From Synergistaceae bacterium (GTDB taxonomy: Bacteria; Synergistota; Synergistia; Synergistales; Aminobacteriaceae): 14,260 bases of DNA. Positions within the stretch are counted from its first letter, which is position 1, and every line of letters begins with the position of its first letter. The notes under the pieces are model-generated. The model was not told where the DNA came from. It was given only the letters and a program-made list of their open reading frames with translations, and ran no database searches. A program made the position numbers and the translations under genes. Shown here piece after piece: positions 1 to 7,603 of this stretch. Location: NCBI GenBank assembly GCA_031273365.1, contig JAISSA010000163.1, forward strand, positions 1-14,260. Reading direction: 5' to 3'.

Positions 1-61
1 GTTCGGGTTCCAATCCGGGCGGGAGGGATGTACCGTAACCCGAGAACAGGGAGAGGATAAC
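1..61. other. Window-edge leader of the terD-like gene
   Basis: This is non-coding sequence upstream of the first gene. Bases 1-9 and 37-47 form an imperfect inverted repeat (GTTCGGGTT against AACCCGAGAAC). A purine-rich ribosome-binding stretch (AGGGAGAGG, about 48-56) precedes the GTG start at 62. No promoter can be assigned because the window begins here. Confidence 0.4.
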
Positions 62-637
62 GTGGCTGTATCGCTTACAAAAGGTGGAAATATCTCTCTT
101 TCAAAAGAAGCGCCCGGGCTCTCGATCATACTGATCGGCCTCGGGTGGGACACGCGCGCCACGGATGGAGCGGCGTTCGATCTCGACGCCAGCCTTTTCA
201 GGCTGGGAGAAAACGGTAAAGTGCCGTCCGACGCGGACTTCATCTTTTACAACAACAAAAAATCCGCGGACGGATCCGTGGAGCACATGGGGGACAACCT
301 CACCGGCGAGGGGAAAGGCGACGATGAGGCGATAAAGGTCGACCTCACAAAGGTTCCCGCCGGCATCGCCAGGCTCGTGGTCGCCGCGACGATCCACGAG
401 GCCGATACACGCCGGCAAAACTTCGGCATGGTCTCCAACGCATTCATTCGCGTCGTCAATCAGTCCGATAGCAGGGAAATCGCGCGTTACGACCTCTCGG
501 AAGACGCCAGCACCGAGACCGCGATGATCTTTGGCGAGGTTTACCGCAGCGGCGGCGAGTGGAAGTTCAAGGCCGTGGGGCAGGGATTCAGCGGAGGCCT
601 CGGACCTCTGGCAAAAGAGTACGGCGTCAGCGTCTGA
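62..637 (+). CDS. terD: TerD-family calcium-binding stress protein
   Basis: This is a full-length TerD-domain protein of 191 aa, the usual family length. Family hallmarks are visible: the MAVSLxKGGNISLSKE start, LIGLGWD at residues 24-30, FDLDAS at 39-44 and DNLTGEGKGDDE at 78-89. The acidic residues of the last two motifs are the calcium-binding positions known in TerD structures. The family is cytosolic and linked to tellurite, phage and general envelope or oxidative stress tolerance; the biochemical role is unsettled. The start is GTG, chosen because it gives the canonical MAVSL N-terminus and follows AGGGAGAGG. A terZ-like gene follows about 100 bp downstream on the same strand. The absence of terA, terB and terC here means a complete Ter operon is not shown; genes to the left lie outside the window. 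Confidence 0.93.
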   Translation: MAVSLTKGGNISLSKEAPGLSIILIGLGWDTRATDGAAFDLDASLFRLGENGKVPSDADFIFYNNKKSADGSVEHMGDNLTGEGKGDDEAIKVDLTKVPAGIARLVVAATIHEADTRRQNFGMVSNAFIRVVNQSDSREIARYDLSEDASTETAMIFGEVYRSGGEWKFKAVGQGFSGGLGPLAKEYGVSV

Positions 638-651
638 CGCAGGGCCGAGCG

Positions 652-687
652 GGCTCCGGAGACACGTCCCCCCGCCTCCCCGGAGCC
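652..687 (+). other. Intercistronic stem-loop between the ter genes
   Basis: Eight bp arms (GGCTCCGG at 652-659 and CCGGAGCC at 680-687) enclose a 20-base loop in the spacer between terD-like and terZ-like genes. There is no T-tract after it, so it looks more like an mRNA-stability or processing hairpin than a terminator. Confidence 0.4.
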
Positions 688-739
688 TGAACGTTTACCG
701 GATACCAAAAAAATTCCATAAGGAATCGAGGCGTCTTTT

Positions 740-1312
740 ATGGCTGTCAGCCTGGAAAAAGGTCAGAAAATATCTCTGGAAAAAGAGGCGGGTAAATCGC
801 TGACGAAGGTCATCATGGGACTTGGATGGGACGTTGCCCAAAAGCGGGGCTTTTTCGGGGGCAAAGGAGGCAGCATCGATCTCGACGCTTCCTGCGTGAT
901 GTTCGACGGGAACAGACAGGCAGACACGGTCTGGTTCCGACAGCTGAAAAGCAGGGACGGCAGCGTCGTGCATACCGGAGATAACCTGACCGGCGAGGGT
1001 GAGGGCGACGACGAACAGATCATCGTCGATCTGAGCCTGGTCCCGGCGAACATCTCGGCCCTCGTTTTCACCGTCAACAGTTTCACCGGCCAGAATTTCA
1101 AAAACGTCGGAAACGCGTTCTGCCGTATCGTCGATGCTTCGAACAAGAAAGAAATCGCGCGTTACGACCTGACCGGCGGCGCGGAGAACAACGCCATGGT
1201 GATGGCGAAGATTTATCGGCACAATAACGAGTGGAAAATGCACGCGATTGGGGAACAGGCTACGGGCAAAACGTTTAAGGACCTGATGCCGACGATAGTA
1301 CAATTTTTGTAG
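740..1312 (+). CDS. terZ: TerD-family protein of the TerZ type
   Basis: This 190-aa protein belongs to the TerD superfamily and resembles TerZ more than TerD. It has the insertion KRGFFGGKGGSIDLDAS (residues 35-51), followed by VWFRQLKSRDGS and GDNLTGEGEGDDEQI (80-94), then FTVNSFTGQNF, NAFCRIVD and EIARYDL, all typical of TerZ/TerX. The conserved acidic residues of the calcium sites are retained. It is a predicted soluble stress protein acting with other Ter proteins. The ATG start is preceded by GAGG at 8-base spacing. It probably shares a transcript with the terD-like gene upstream, since the spacer holds no clear terminator. Transcription likely ends at the hairpin element beginning near 1368. 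The exact paralog (TerD, TerX or TerZ) is less certain than the family. Confidence 0.92.
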   Translation: MAVSLEKGQKISLEKEAGKSLTKVIMGLGWDVAQKRGFFGGKGGSIDLDASCVMFDGNRQADTVWFRQLKSRDGSVVHTGDNLTGEGEGDDEQIIVDLSLVPANISALVFTVNSFTGQNFKNVGNAFCRIVDASNKKEIARYDLTGGAENNAMVMAKIYRHNNEWKMHAIGEQATGKTFKDLMPTIVQFL

Positions 1313-1360
1313 CTGTCACCCCGTTTTCACCGGATTCAAAAGCAATGTCAACGACTCAGG

Positions 1361-1456
1361 ACAAAAACATGGGGCTCTGCCCCAAGCCCCGCCAGGGGTC
1401 GTGGACCCCTGGACCCCGTTAGTTTTTCTTTAATTTTTTTTCTTTAATTTTTTTAT
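1361..1456 (+). repeat. Palindromic T-tract intergenic element, copy 1 (terminator-like)
   Basis: The element contains GGGGC-TCT-GCCCC (1371-1383), then a perfect 9-bp stem with a 3-base loop (CCAGGGGTC at 1392-1400, GACCCCTGG at 1404-1412), the linker ACCCCGTTA and long T-rich runs (1421-1454) that themselves contain a repeated TTCTTTAATTTTTT. The same architecture recurs at 12147-12225 and, inverted, at about 2164-2230. It lies just downstream of the terZ-like stop in terminator orientation. The T-tract begins about 9 bases after the stem, so it is not a textbook intrinsic terminator. Confidence 0.75.
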
Positions 1457-1470
1457 AAGGAGATTTTTGC

Positions 1471-2166
1471 ATGGAATCGGTCGCCGGCATAAAATATGAA
1501 ATTCTCTACAGTGAGGGCGCTTTTGCGATGCTTCGTCTCCTGTTGCCGAAGGGGACGTCGATAAAAGCCCAATCCGACGCGATGGTGACGATGGACACGA
1601 CGATGACGGTCGAGGGCAAACTCGAAGGCGGCATTATGGGCGGGCTGGGACGCCTGTTGTCGAACGAAAATTTCTTCTTTCAAACCATCAGGGCCGTCAA
1701 CGGCGACGGAGAGACGCTCCTCGCTCCGGCGTCCCCCGGCTCCATCCTGGACCTCGAGATGGACGGCACTCCCTATTACATTCAGAAGGGAGGCTTTTTC
1801 GCCGCCACGGACGGGGTCGTCATCAGCACCAGGATGCAGAACCTCGCCAAAGGCCTTTTTGGCGGCGAAGGCCTCTTTGTCCTCGAGGCCTCGGGAAGAG
1901 GGATCCTCTTCGTGGAGTCCTTCGGCGCCGTCCACGTCGTGGACATCCCCGCGGGGAAGGACATCATCATCGACAACAATCACCTTGTCGCCTGGCCCAG
2001 CCACATCCACTACAATCTCGAAAAGGCCTCCAGCGGATGGATTTCGTCCATAACGTCGGGAGAGTCGCTCGTCTTCCGTTTTCGCGGTCCGGGGAAAGTT
2101 CTGATCCAGAGCCGGAACACTCTCGGTTTCGCTCGGTGGATACAAAGCGTAGCCCCAAGGAAATAA
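1471..2166 (+). CDS. AIM24 / TIGR00266 family protein
   Basis: This 231-aa protein matches the AIM24 (TIGR00266) family in length and layout: a glycine-rich beta-sandwich with MVTMDTTMTVEGKLEGGIMGGLGRLLSNE near the N-terminus (within residues 33-63), FFQTIRAVNGDGETLLAPASPG, then GGFFAATDGV, LFVLEASGRGILFVESFGAVHVVDI and a C-terminal RGPGKVLIQSRN segment. There is no signal peptide and no membrane helix, so it is predicted to be cytosolic. In bacteria the family is often found near stress genes, but its molecular function is unknown; the name comes from a yeast mitochondrial protein. The ATG follows AAGGAGA at good spacing. It stands between the ter pair and a convergent pilin operon and is bracketed by inverted copies of a hairpin/T-tract element, suggesting it is a separate transcription unit. 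No clear promoter is visible apart from the T-rich tract. Confidence 0.88.
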   Translation: MESVAGIKYEILYSEGAFAMLRLLLPKGTSIKAQSDAMVTMDTTMTVEGKLEGGIMGGLGRLLSNENFFFQTIRAVNGDGETLLAPASPGSILDLEMDGTPYYIQKGGFFAATDGVVISTRMQNLAKGLFGGEGLFVLEASGRGILFVESFGAVHVVDIPAGKDIIIDNNHLVAWPSHIHYNLEKASSGWISSITSGESLVFRFRGPGKVLIQSRNTLGFARWIQSVAPRK

Positions 2167-2230
2167 AGAAATAAAAAAATAAAAAAGAAAAATTAACGGG
2201 GCCAGGGGACTGGGAAAAATCCCCTGCGCG
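2164..2230 (-). repeat. Palindromic T-tract intergenic element, copy 3 (inverted)
   Basis: Read on the minus strand, it has GCAGGGGATTTTTC, then GTCCCCTG, a CCCCGTTAATTTTT block and T-rich runs. This closely matches the 3' half of copy 2 (12178-12220). A 7-bp stem (CAGGGGA at 2203-2209, TCCCCTG at 2220-2226) is present. The GGGGCTCTGCCCC half is missing. It lies in the convergent intergenic region and faces copy 1 across the AIM24 gene. Confidence 0.7.
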
Positions 2231-2243
2231 GTTTTGGCCGGTT

Positions 2244-2280
2244 GAAAAATCCCCTGTAACCCCGGGCGGGGATACAGGGG
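2244..2280 (-). terminator. Intrinsic terminator of the pilV-W-X-Y1 operon
   Basis: The hairpin at 2251-2280 has an 8-bp outer stem (CCCCTGTA / TACAGGGG), one A-A mismatch, a 4-bp CCCC/GGGG inner stem and a GGGC loop. On the minus strand it is followed at once by ATTTTTC. It begins 18 bases after the stop codon of the last operon gene, the expected place for a rho-independent terminator. Confidence 0.8.
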
Positions 2281-2297
2281 CGTCGTTGTAATGCCCG

Positions 2298-2624
2298 TCA
2301 GTCCAGTCGAACGATCTGGAGGTAACAGCGTATCACGCCGGCGCGCTGGTCGACGTCGACGGTGATGTCCTGACCGGACGCGCGATCGAAAAAAATCTCC
2401 CGCTCGACTTCGCTCCTGTCCACATAGTAACGGCACTCGGGGGCCAGAAGCCCCGAGGCCACCTGCCCATCGATTCGCATGGTGATGAGCCATCCGTTTT
2501 CCGTCTCCTGGACGTTTTCGAGCACGCCCCTCACGGGGTCCGCGGAAAAGGCCGTTTCCGCGTGAAAAAAGAGCGCCGCCAGCACCAGCAACGCCAGAGC
2601 GTTGATTTTCAAAAAATGACGCAT
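2298..2624 (-). CDS. Small secreted protein at the PilY2 position of the pilin operon
   Basis: This 108-aa protein has a clear Sec signal peptide (MRHFLKINALALLVLAALFFHAETAFSA, cleavage near residue 27) and a mature part of about 80 residues rich in beta-type sequence, with two cysteines and no further membrane helix. The start was chosen at the ATG one base after the PilY1-like stop codon. Its ribosome-binding site (AAGGAG) lies inside the end of that upstream gene, so translation is probably coupled. I do not recognise a family from sequence. In Pseudomonas aeruginosa the minor-pilin operon places a small protein, PilY2, directly after PilY1; this gene has the same place and similar size, so a PilY2-like accessory role is an inference from synteny only. 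It is the last gene before the terminator. Confidence 0.8.
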   Translation of the reverse strand: MRHFLKINALALLVLAALFFHAETAFSADPVRGVLENVQETENGWLITMRIDGQVASGLLAPECRYYVDRSEVEREIFFDRASGQDITVDVDQRAGVIRCYLQIVRLD

Positions 2625-2625
2625 C

Positions 2626-5600
2626 CTAAAACCGCTCCTTCCAGTATTGCAGAAGAGGAATATTGTAGGGAACATCGGGAGCGCTTGCCCCGGCGTCTCC
2701 CATGGCGCCTATGTCGATGGTGGTTCCGTCGGCGTGGGTCCTGAAGCCGGCGATGTCGCTTTTGTCGTTCAGCGCGTTCAAAGCCCCGCTTCGGAGGACT
2801 TTTACGCCCAAAAACAGCCTGCCGTTCACGGCGGATATGCCCGATATCTTGATGTTGTCGAAAACCACGGCCTGCTGTCCGCTCGTCCAGGCGGATTTTC
2901 CGGTGGTGGGGTCCAGAGCGTACAGCTTGCTGTCGCCCAGCTCCGGGCATTTTTCGTCGTCCTCCGGCTGGCGGGTGCGCGCGATAAACGTCGACACGTA
3001 GAGAACGCCCTGGTACAGGAAGGGCGACGTCGTGACGTACTCCGGGTTCGTGGGCTCCGTCGCGTGGATGACCTGCGGGCGAAGCCTGAGGCGCCAGCCC
3101 TTTGCGTCGGTCGGCACGGACACCTGATCTCCGGTCTCAGCGCCGCTCCATGCGGGGAAAATGCTGTCGGCCATGTACTTCAGCGCCACGAGGGACGTTG
3201 TGGACAGAGGAGTGTCCGCGTTGCCGGCAAGGTTCGGGTTTTCGGTCAGGTTCAGCCCAAAAATGAACTGCTCGGCGTTGGTCAGCTTCCTCTCCGGAAC
3301 CGCCGCCCCGGAGTCCGGAACCATCAGGTCCGCCGTGCCGCCGAAAAGCCAGCGCACGTTTCTCTGAGTGCCTATCTCGAAGGCCTTCGTTATGGCCACG
3401 GGGCGATCCGGAGCCGTCACGGTGCGCAGCTGAAAGATGCTTTTCATGTTCCACGTGGACGGCGCGCCCTGCATGTCGCAGTAGAGCACGTTGCCCTCGC
3501 TGTCGCCCGTGAAAAATTCCTTCGTCGTGTTGTTCGAGCTGTTCAGGACGTAGAATATGGGGGCGACCCCCATCCCCAGAGTACGGCCCGGCGGGGCCAG
3601 AAATCCGGTGGTGCCGGTGATCGTGCGGATGATGCTCGCGTCGTTGGGGTCGAAGAAGTAAAAGGCCTTCCCCTGGCTGTCCGATCCGTAATTGTAGCCC
3701 AGCCCGCCCGCCAGAATTCCCACTCCCCCGTCGTCGTCGGACGTGACGCGGATTTCGGCGGCGGAAAGCGTCAGGCCCAGATCGCTGTAATTGTATTCGT
3801 TGACGTTGCCGCCCGCGGCGTCTCCCCATCGTTTGATCCCGTCCAGGGGATTGCTCTCCGGCTCATTGTAGCGGACGTTCTCCACGGCCCAGAGGAACCG
3901 GGGCGTCGCCCCGGGGGACGTGACGTCCATCGCGTAAAACCCGTTGCCTCCCCATCCCAGGTTGCCGATCATGAGGGTCCTGTAGCCGCCGTTGACGTCG
4001 TCTCTGGCGTTGCCGGTCGCCAGCATTCCGTCCAGAAGCGCCAGAGGCATCGACATGGGCCTCGTCGCCGCCGAACCGTCGCCGTCGTACCAGGCGCCGA
4101 CGTAGGGGTCGAACTTCTGGGCCCAGAGCCGGGTCTGCAGGATGTTGGGCGGGATGAAAGCCCACTCCTCGTCTCCATTCTCGTAGTCGAGCGAGTGCAG
4201 GACGCCGCGGTTCGTCTGGATGTAAATCCGCCAGGGGTTGACGCTGTTCACCACGGTGATTCCCGAATGCTCCATGTCTCCGAGGATTCCCGCCTCTCCC
4301 GGATACGTGATGAGCCAGTTGCGGAAGTCCGTTTCGTGCGAAGTGACGCCGGTCAGGGTTTTGAAGGCGTCCGAAGCGATGTCTTTCAGCGCCGAGACGG
4401 AGGTGCTGGCCTCTCCCTCCATTCCCGTCGAGGTGTAGACGGCTCTGTTCCCGCCCTTTTCGGCCATTTTCTGTTCGGCCCGCCAGTCCAGCACGCTGGG
4501 CACCGTGACATCCGTCGAGACGATGTATTTATGGAACGTTCCCTCCCACTGTTTGGACATGTTGATGTTGTAGGAGGCGGCAAACAGCGCTTTTTCGTCC
4601 CCGGTATCGTAAAGGGGCAGGACGAGGGGCGCTCCGGAGGCAAACCGCTCCGCGCGAATCTGCAGCAGGATCGACTGCAGCGTCTGAATCAGGTCGCTGA
4701 CGTTGTCCGCGAAATAAGGCTGCTTCGTCCTGTCCGGATCCCCGTTCGACAGGGGCTGGCCGGCCCAGGCCATTTTGGTGATCTTTTTGCGCAGCCTCTT
4801 GACGCCGAGGTCCATGGCGTCGTCCGGGTCATCGGGGTTTTCGTACTCGGTCGCGGGCGGCATCAGGCCGACAAAGATCGTGCGGATGGGACTGTCCATC
4901 GTAAATTCTCTGTGAACCCACTTCGAACCGTCCCACTGGCGACCGCGCATCGTTTTGGAGTTCAGGTACAGGTTTTTCAGCGCGTCGAGAGAATCCCGGC
5001 CGGGAAGGGACTGGTCGTTGCCTCCGGTGAAGACGACCAGCCAGTTGGACTGGCAGGACCCCGTGACGGGGAAGTAGCCGCGCACGTCGTTGGCTTCTGT
5101 GGGATTCTGGGTGAAGGTCAGGCCGTTCGTTCCCCCGAAGGGGGAGAAAAAGTCGATGACGCTCCCCAGCGCCGTCCCCGTCATCAGCCCCTCGGAGTTT
5201 CTGATGCGCTTGGCCAGAATTCCGCGGCCGCCTCCGGAGCCCGTCCACAGCTCGCGATTGGTGACGACGCCCTTCGCGTAATCTATCGCGTATCGATTGT
5301 CCAGCGCGGCGTTGTTGCTGCCGTTGTGGGCCGTGGCGTGGAAGTTGTCCCGCCCGTAAAAGGAGGTGGCCAGCTGCGCCGTTCCGCCCGCGACGAGCTC
5401 TTCGTTGACCATCCTGTTCGCGTCGTTCACGCTCGTGTTGTACTGCTCCACTCCGTCGATCAGCTCGCGGAAGGCAATCAGGCTGTCGGTGGGGTAGTAG
5501 TTCCCGTCCTCTTTGTTGTAGGTGTACATGTAGTCGAAGGGAACCCTCATGTACGCCCGCGCCCCGTGACGCTGGGTCGTCGCGTCGCCGGTGGTGTACG

Positions 5601-6723
5601 TGGAGAGAACCGAGGCGTAAACGACCTCCGCGGCGCCGTAGTCTCCGCCGATGATCCCCGAGTAGGCCTCCGCCGCCGTCCCGTGCGGAAAGGCGATCGT
5701 CTGATTGGCGGAGCCGTTGTGCGTGGCCCTGAAGTTGAAGGTGTCGCCTCCCAGGTAGGTGGTGCCCTCGCCCTCGTTGGTACCGGCCCCATGCGACCCG
5801 AAGTAGGGCCCTCGCCGGTACATCGGCCCCCTGTTGACCGAAGTGCTGTAGTCGAAGTAGTTTCCCGCAGCGCCGATGCGCATACCGGCGAGGGTCTGGG
5901 CGTATTCTCTGTCGAGAAGACGCCACAGGACCAGCTTCATCTGGTACATCTTGCTGTCGTTGGGGACGAGGTATTTGATCAGGTCCGGGTTCGTGATCCG
6001 CTGTCCGTAATTCGCGCCTCCGGGAAGGTAGGCCCTCAGTGCGACCGGCATGTCGATGGCCGTGACCTGATGGCTCAACGCATCCCCCAGCCCGTCCCCG
6101 TTCGCTTTGGGGGGGGCGCCCTGTCCGTTCCAGTTGGCCCAGTTGCGGTCCCTGAACGTCAGGAGGTACGGCCTGCCGGGGTCGGGCGTGTAGTAACAGT
6201 TGAGGTTCCCGATGATGTTGTTCTCGTTGTCCAGATCCCTGCCCCACCGCGTGTATCCTACCTTCCGGCTCGTCTGGTTGGAATCGCTGGCCCAGCCGGT
6301 CTTTTCCGTTCCCGTATTGGGGATGCCGCCGCTCGTCTTTCTCGCGGCCAGGTTCTCCGCGATGGTCCGCGTCCCCGTGGCGCTTTCACTCACGGGACGG
6401 GCCCCGGTGCCGTAGGCGGCGTTCCTCAGCATCTCCGCTCTTCTGTTGGCGTCGCGCATCAGGGGGTACATGGCCTGCATCGTCGCGTCGTTGTTGATGA
6501 ACGTCGGCAGCTCTCCCTTCATGGACATCGCCATGGAGGAGGAGGTGTCGAGAAAAAACATGACGTTGGGCTCGACGCCCGTCAGAATCGTGTCCTCCAG
6601 AGGATAGGACTCCTTGGTGAAAACCTTGAAGGGCGCCGCGGCGCACTCGCGCCCGGAGGCGAAAATTCCGGACAACAGCAGCGCAAAAAACAAAAAGCCT
6701 CGAACTTTCTTCATTAACGACAT
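2626..6723 (-). CDS. pilY1: PilY1-like pilus tip protein with N-terminal VWA-type domain
   Basis: About 1365 aa. A signal peptide (MSLMKKVRGFLFFALLLSG, to about residue 30) leads into a von Willebrand A-type region: VMFFLDTSSSM at 54-64 carries the MIDAS motif DxSxS (D59, S61, S63), and a second core strand LVVFTGGND lies near 563-570. The usual TDG of this strand reads TGG here. The C-terminal part (about 820-1340) has PilY1 beta-propeller signatures: RIYIQTNRGVLHSLDYENGD followed by EEWAFIPP, then RTLMIGNLGWGGNGFYAMDV, and FFTGDSEGNVLYCDMQG near 1077, matching the GDxxGNxWxxD blade motif. PilY1 proteins are secreted calcium-dependent adhesins at the type IV pilus tip that cooperate with minor pilins. 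The start is ambiguous among ATGs at 6732, 6723 and 6714; 6723 has AGGGAG 11 bases upstream. The gene follows the PilX-like gene after about 107 bp. Confidence 0.88.
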   Translation of the reverse strand: MSLMKKVRGFLFFALLLSGIFASGRECAAAPFKVFTKESYPLEDTILTGVEPNVMFFLDTSSSMAMSMKGELPTFINNDATMQAMYPLMRDANRRAEMLRNAAYGTGARPVSESATGTRTIAENLAARKTSGGIPNTGTEKTGWASDSNQTSRKVGYTRWGRDLDNENNIIGNLNCYYTPDPGRPYLLTFRDRNWANWNGQGAPPKANGDGLGDALSHQVTAIDMPVALRAYLPGGANYGQRITNPDLIKYLVPNDSKMYQMKLVLWRLLDREYAQTLAGMRIGAAGNYFDYSTSVNRGPMYRRGPYFGSHGAGTNEGEGTTYLGGDTFNFRATHNGSANQTIAFPHGTAAEAYSGIIGGDYGAAEVVYASVLSTYTTGDATTQRHGARAYMRVPFDYMYTYNKEDGNYYPTDSLIAFRELIDGVEQYNTSVNDANRMVNEELVAGGTAQLATSFYGRDNFHATAHNGSNNAALDNRYAIDYAKGVVTNRELWTGSGGGRGILAKRIRNSEGLMTGTALGSVIDFFSPFGGTNGLTFTQNPTEANDVRGYFPVTGSCQSNWLVVFTGGNDQSLPGRDSLDALKNLYLNSKTMRGRQWDGSKWVHREFTMDSPIRTIFVGLMPPATEYENPDDPDDAMDLGVKRLRKKITKMAWAGQPLSNGDPDRTKQPYFADNVSDLIQTLQSILLQIRAERFASGAPLVLPLYDTGDEKALFAASYNINMSKQWEGTFHKYIVSTDVTVPSVLDWRAEQKMAEKGGNRAVYTSTGMEGEASTSVSALKDIASDAFKTLTGVTSHETDFRNWLITYPGEAGILGDMEHSGITVVNSVNPWRIYIQTNRGVLHSLDYENGDEEWAFIPPNILQTRLWAQKFDPYVGAWYDGDGSAATRPMSMPLALLDGMLATGNARDDVNGGYRTLMIGNLGWGGNGFYAMDVTSPGATPRFLWAVENVRYNEPESNPLDGIKRWGDAAGGNVNEYNYSDLGLTLSAAEIRVTSDDDGGVGILAGGLGYNYGSDSQGKAFYFFDPNDASIIRTITGTTGFLAPPGRTLGMGVAPIFYVLNSSNNTTKEFFTGDSEGNVLYCDMQGAPSTWNMKSIFQLRTVTAPDRPVAITKAFEIGTQRNVRWLFGGTADLMVPDSGAAVPERKLTNAEQFIFGLNLTENPNLAGNADTPLSTTSLVALKYMADSIFPAWSGAETGDQVSVPTDAKGWRLRLRPQVIHATEPTNPEYVTTSPFLYQGVLYVSTFIARTRQPEDDEKCPELGDSKLYALDPTTGKSAWTSGQQAVVFDNIKISGISAVNGRLFLGVKVLRSGALNALNDKSDIAGFRTHADGTTIDIGAMGDAGASAPDVPYNIPLLQYWKERF

Positions 6724-6830
6724 CAACAACATCACTCCCTGCAAAACAAATTCATGACTATACAGTCGCTTCAGGTAAAGGCCGGGAGGCCACTTATTAA
6801 ACAAATTCGTAACCCGGTCAGGCCCGGTGG

Positions 6831-7559
6831 CTAAATGTCGTCGCTGAGCAGCTGGAAAAAGGCCTCCTCCGCCGTGCGCGTCAGAACGGAGCCCCCCGCG
6901 CTGACGTTGAAGAGCTGCACCCTCACCACGTAGGCCCCGAAACGGTCCCAGGGGTAAAATCTGCCGCCGCTTTCCTCTTTCGTTCCGATGTCCCCGGTCG
7001 TCGGTCCTCCGAGCTGGGACTCCATCCCCTCGCCGGCGGACGTGGAGCTTCCGCCGACCGCGTTGATGGGGGCCGGCAGAACTCTCATCTGTTCGTAGTC
7101 GTTTTGCAGCGCCGAACCCAGATGGCTCAGCTGGTACTGCACGTCGAAAACGTTCACGACGACCCTTTGCCGCCCGACTCCGTGGGGGGCGACGTCGAGG
7201 TCGTAGCTGACGTGCGGGTCGTCGAGGAGGAGATCGCTCACGCTGGAGACGGGCGAGTCGCGGCTGGACAGCCCCTGCCCGTGCCAGACGGTCCCGCGGT
7301 TGATGTTGTCCTGTATCAGCCACCCTTTGGCCGCCTGTACATAATCCGCCGCCGCGACGTGGTCCGCGTAAAAATTCCGTTGCTGTCTCGTGATCGTGGA
7401 AAAGGAATATCCCATGTCGATAAGAATCGCCGACATGATGACGCCCACCAGAAGGACAACCAGAGCCATCGGCAAAACGAAACCCTCGCGTCCGAGAGAA
7501 TTGCGTCTGGAAGAGCTGCGTCCGGAAGAATTCTGGTCAGAAGAATTCTGTTCAAACAT
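6831..7559 (-). CDS. PilX-like minor pilin
   Basis: About 242 aa. The leader (MFEQ...GREG) ends in a prepilin cleavage site G|FVLPM, followed by a single hydrophobic helix (VLPMALVVLLVGVIMSAILI). Mature position 5 is Met rather than Glu, as is common in PilX and GspK, which cap the pilus. After the helix come aromatic and Gln-rich segments (QQRNFYADHVAAADYVQAAKG) typical of PilX-like proteins. Its position between PilW-like and PilY1-like genes supports the call. The leader consists of four 5-residue repeats (QNSSD, QNSSG, RSSSR, RNSLG). The start is uncertain: ATG 7559 has GGAG at 14-base spacing; TTG 7565 has the same GGAG at 8; TTG 7607 overlaps the upstream TGA and has GGAGG at 8. All give the same mature protein. 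Confidence 0.82.
   Translation of the reverse strand: MFEQNSSDQNSSGRSSSRRNSLGREGFVLPMALVVLLVGVIMSAILIDMGYSFSTITRQQRNFYADHVAAADYVQAAKGWLIQDNINRGTVWHGQGLSSRDSPVSSVSDLLLDDPHVSYDLDVAPHGVGRQRVVVNVFDVQYQLSHLGSALQNDYEQMRVLPAPINAVGGSSTSAGEGMESQLGGPTTGDIGTKEESGGRFYPWDRFGAYVVRVQLFNVSAGGSVLTRTAEEAFFQLLSDDI
7491..7550 (-). repeat. 15-bp tandem repeats in the PilX-like leader
   Basis: There are four in-frame 15-bp units (7550-7536, 7535-7521, 7520-7506, 7505-7491). The first two read CAGAATTCTTCTGAC and CAGAATTCTTCCGGA; the later ones are diverged versions beginning CGC. They encode QNSSD, QNSSG, RSSSR and RNSLG and stop just before the prepilin cleavage site. Confidence 0.85.
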
Positions 7560-7603
7560 CTTCAAAATAAGTTCTCCAAAATAAAAGCGTCCCCGTCGTG
7601 CTT

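Noticed and set aside
1..30. T-arm-like sequence resembling a tRNA 3' end (GGGTTCCAATCC)
   Set aside because: Only four of five stem pairs form, no CCA follows and the rest of the gene would be outside the window.
1453..2493. A 346-codon minus-strand frame over the AIM24 gene
   Set aside because: It runs through a terminator hairpin and the repeat element and has low-complexity composition; the plus-strand AIM24 frame has clear family features.
2647..6717. A 1356-codon open frame on the plus strand, antisense to the PilY1-like gene
   Set aside because: Its translation is rich in Arg, Val and Gly with no recognisable domain or signal, while the minus strand has an intact signal peptide, MIDAS and propeller motifs. 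High-GC codon usage explains long antisense open frames.
6732..7323. N-terminal extension of the PilY1-like frame upstream of its signal peptide
   Set aside because: The extension overlaps the PilX-like gene in another frame, is Arg-rich and precedes a good signal peptide with a ribosome-binding site.
7491..7550. Leader and pentamer repeats as a CRISPR array
   Set aside because: Units are contiguous with no unique spacers and lie in coding sequence or are only 5 bp; no cas gene is present.
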